From assembly GCA_902791785.1 (NCBI GenBank), contig CADAXH010000052.1, positions 1 to 7,726 on the forward strand: a DNA stretch of 7,726 bases. The letters run 5' to 3'. Below, in pieces: positions 6,717 through 7,726 of the stretch (positions are counted from its first letter, which is position 1; the number at the start of each line of letters is the position of its first letter). The stretch comes from an uncultured Ruminococcus sp. (GTDB taxonomy: Bacteria; Bacillota; Clostridia; Oscillospirales; CAG-272). The notes beneath the pieces are model-generated. The model did no database searches. It worked only from the letters and a program-made list of their open reading frames with translations, and was not told the origin of the DNA. The position numbers and the translations under genes are program-made.

Positions 6717-7726
6717 ATGAAAATAGGAATACTTGGATACGGACCGGTTGGAGAAGCGATATATGAGCGCTGCTCTGTTTTGCCGAATATTGAAGTTGCA
6801 GGCGTTTACTGCATGGAGCCCGAGAAGGTTCCTGACGGAAAAGGTCTTGATTCAGCTGATGCTCTCCTGAGTGATTTCACTATTGATACTATAGTAGAAA
6901 TCATCGGCGGAAACGGACTCGCTTACGACCTGATAGTTCAGGCAATGAACAATGGTAAAAATGTCGTGACGAACAACACTGAACTGACATGCACATATCT
7001 GCAGGAGCTCAGCGAAATTGCTTCAGACAACAATGTTTCATTCAAATACACAGCTGCCATAGGCGGAGTACAGTGGATTTCAAATCTTGATGCAGCAACC
7101 CGCATTGACAAAATTAAAAAAGTATGCGGTGTAATGGATGCAACTTCCAACTACATCCTGAGCAGCATGCAGTCGTCAAAATCTTCTTATGAAGATGCAT
7201 ATGCGGAAGCAAACAGTCTTGGATACATAAACGAAATAAGAGACGATGATGTTACAGGTGTGACTTCTAAAAGAAGACTCATGGTTGCCAGCGGTATCGC
7301 ATATGGCGCAAAACTCTCTGAAGATGATGTTGATGCTTATGGAATCACAACAATCACCCAGGACGATTTTGCAGTTTTCTCCAGGCTTGGACTGACATGT
7401 AAATTGTACTCTTCCGCTTCAGTTGTTTCAGACACACAGATGACTGCTTTTGTTGAGCCTACGCTGTTCGGACCTAAATCCCTTGAATCATGCGTAAACT
7501 CAAACTACAACATATTCTCTTTTGAAGGAAACGTTTGCGGCAAATACAGTTTCTTCGGCCAGGGAAACGGCAGCAGGGAGAAGCATACACAGAACGAGGA
7601 TGAGGGAGAGAAGTTTTTTCATGGGTTGAACGCTCCTTTCGTGTTTTTTCTGTTAGTTACAGTATACTCGGAAAAATGGAAAATGTCCAGTGAGATCGTT
7701 TTAACATTTAAAGCTGTTATTGTTTT
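6717..7726 (+). CDS. Homoserine-dehydrogenase-like oxidoreductase, 3' part lost at a junction
   Basis: ATG 6717 follows GGGAGG (6706-6711) by 5 nt. The protein has a Rossmann start (GILGYGPVGEAIYE, 4-17), VEIIGGNG (60-67), an NNTEL segment where homoserine dehydrogenases have NKAL, KYTAAIGGVQWI (110-121), DATSNYILSSM (141-151), a degenerate DDVTGVTSKRR (177-187) and YSFFGQGNG (277-285), the counterpart of the GPGAG motif. The fold is therefore that of homoserine dehydrogenase, but the catalytic Lys, Glu, Asp and Lys are replaced by Thr88, Asn172, Thr183 and Arg187, so reduction of aspartate semialdehyde is doubtful. Homology ends near residue 286 (about 7574). The frame stays open to the window edge, but those roughly 50 residues do not resemble the family and lie antisense to a promoter and signal peptide; the real C-terminus, including any ACT domain, is missing. 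It probably works with the adjacent lyase-like gene. Confidence 0.78.
   Translation, partial: MKIGILGYGPVGEAIYERCSVLPNIEVAGVYCMEPEKVPDGKGLDSADALLSDFTIDTIVEIIGGNGLAYDLIVQAMNNGKNVVTNNTELTCTYLQELSEIASDNNVSFKYTAAIGGVQWISNLDAATRIDKIKKVCGVMDATSNYILSSMQSSKSSYEDAYAEANSLGYINEIRDDDVTGVTSKRRLMVASGIAYGAKLSEDDVDAYGITTITQDDFAVFSRLGLTCKLYSSASVVSDTQMTAFVEPTLFGPKSLESCVNSNYNIFSFEGNVCGKYSFFGQGNGSREKHTQNEDEGEKFFHGLNAPFVFFLLVTVYSEKWKMSSEIVLTFKAVIV
7500..7622 (-). pseudogene. 5' fragment of a secreted or lipid-anchored protein gene, cut after its signal peptide
   Basis: On the minus strand ATG 7622 opens a 40-codon frame. Its first 24 residues start MKKLLSLILVLCMLL and continue PAAVSLAEE: a charged N-terminus, a long hydrophobic core and an SLA-type signal peptidase I site. 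The following 16 residues are read antisense through the dehydrogenase gene and end at a TGA (7500-7502), so the mature protein is absent. AAAGGAG (7633-7639, minus) is 10 nt before the ATG and a good promoter lies further up. These signals together show a real gene start that has lost its body at the junction near 7557-7577. What the full protein did cannot be told. A lipobox cysteine is not seen at the expected place, so an exported rather than lipid-anchored protein is more likely. Confidence 0.65.
7557..7577. other. Rearrangement or assembly junction
   Basis: Left of this point the plus strand encodes the dehydrogenase-like protein up to GQGNG. Right of it the minus strand carries an intact promoter, ribosome binding site, start codon and signal peptide. 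The two coding signals meet and both fit across roughly 20 bases, so the break cannot be placed exactly; this suggests a short stretch of microhomology. Confidence 0.6.
7661..7689 (-). promoter_or_regulatory. Sigma-A-type promoter of the truncated signal-peptide gene
   Basis: Read on the minus strand, TGGACA (7689-7684, 5 of 6) is followed by a 17-nt spacer and TATACT (7666-7661, 5 of 6). Transcription would begin near 7654, leaving a leader of about 31 nt with the ribosome binding site at 7639-7633. Nothing else is recognisable between here and the window end. Confidence 0.72.

Noticed and set aside
7575..7726. Plus-strand frame after 7574 as the real C-terminus of the dehydrogenase
   Set aside because: It does not resemble the family's end, and the minus strand there carries a coherent promoter, ribosome binding site and signal peptide.

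Overview
The window looks like a moderately AT-rich Bacillota (probably Clostridia) chromosome segment carrying a mobile RNA-guided nuclease at its left edge. The gene order tRNA1(Val) methyltransferase, rsmI, metG, tatD matches the yabB-yabC-metS-yabD order of Bacillus subtilis, without yazA and abrB. AGA and ATA codons are common, most starts have AGGAG-type ribosome binding sites, and genes are packed with overlaps of 4 to 23 nt.

Region 1 (1-1779) is an IscB element. A 351-nt non-coding leader has dense, well-supported base pairing and fits an omega RNA (the HEARO family). It is followed by an intact 462-residue IscB: PLMP-like N-terminus, split RuvC, arginine-rich bridge helix, HNH, and the C-terminal domain that ends in the family's usual ADGY motif. 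Two 21-nt hairpins at 9-29 and 1759-1779 share 15 of 21 positions, including stem ends and the TTGAA loop. They are the best candidates for the element's left and right end hairpins. No TnpA transposase is in view. The omega RNA scaffold begins at or near base 1, so the guide, taken from the left flank, lies just outside the window.

Region 2 (about 1780-5786) is the host housekeeping run: trmN6-like methyltransferase, rsmI, then a near-consensus promoter (TTGAAA-17-TATAAT) driving metG and tatD. The element sits directly against the 5' end of the methyltransferase gene, so that gene's start and its original upstream promoter or operon link may have been altered.

Region 3 (5796-7574) continues the operon with an N-acetylneuraminate lyase/DapA superfamily gene and a homoserine-dehydrogenase-like gene. 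In my motif alignment the second has lost the usual homoserine dehydrogenase catalytic residues (Lys to Thr, Glu to Asn, Asp to Thr, Lys to Arg), and the lyase has an altered active-site loop. Together they may form an uncharacterised two-step pathway.

Region 4 (about 7557-7726) is a break. The dehydrogenase homology stops just after its GQGNG motif and the sequence becomes the 5' end of another gene in reverse: promoter, ribosome binding site, start codon and a typical signal peptide on the minus strand. This is either a real rearrangement or an assembly chimera.
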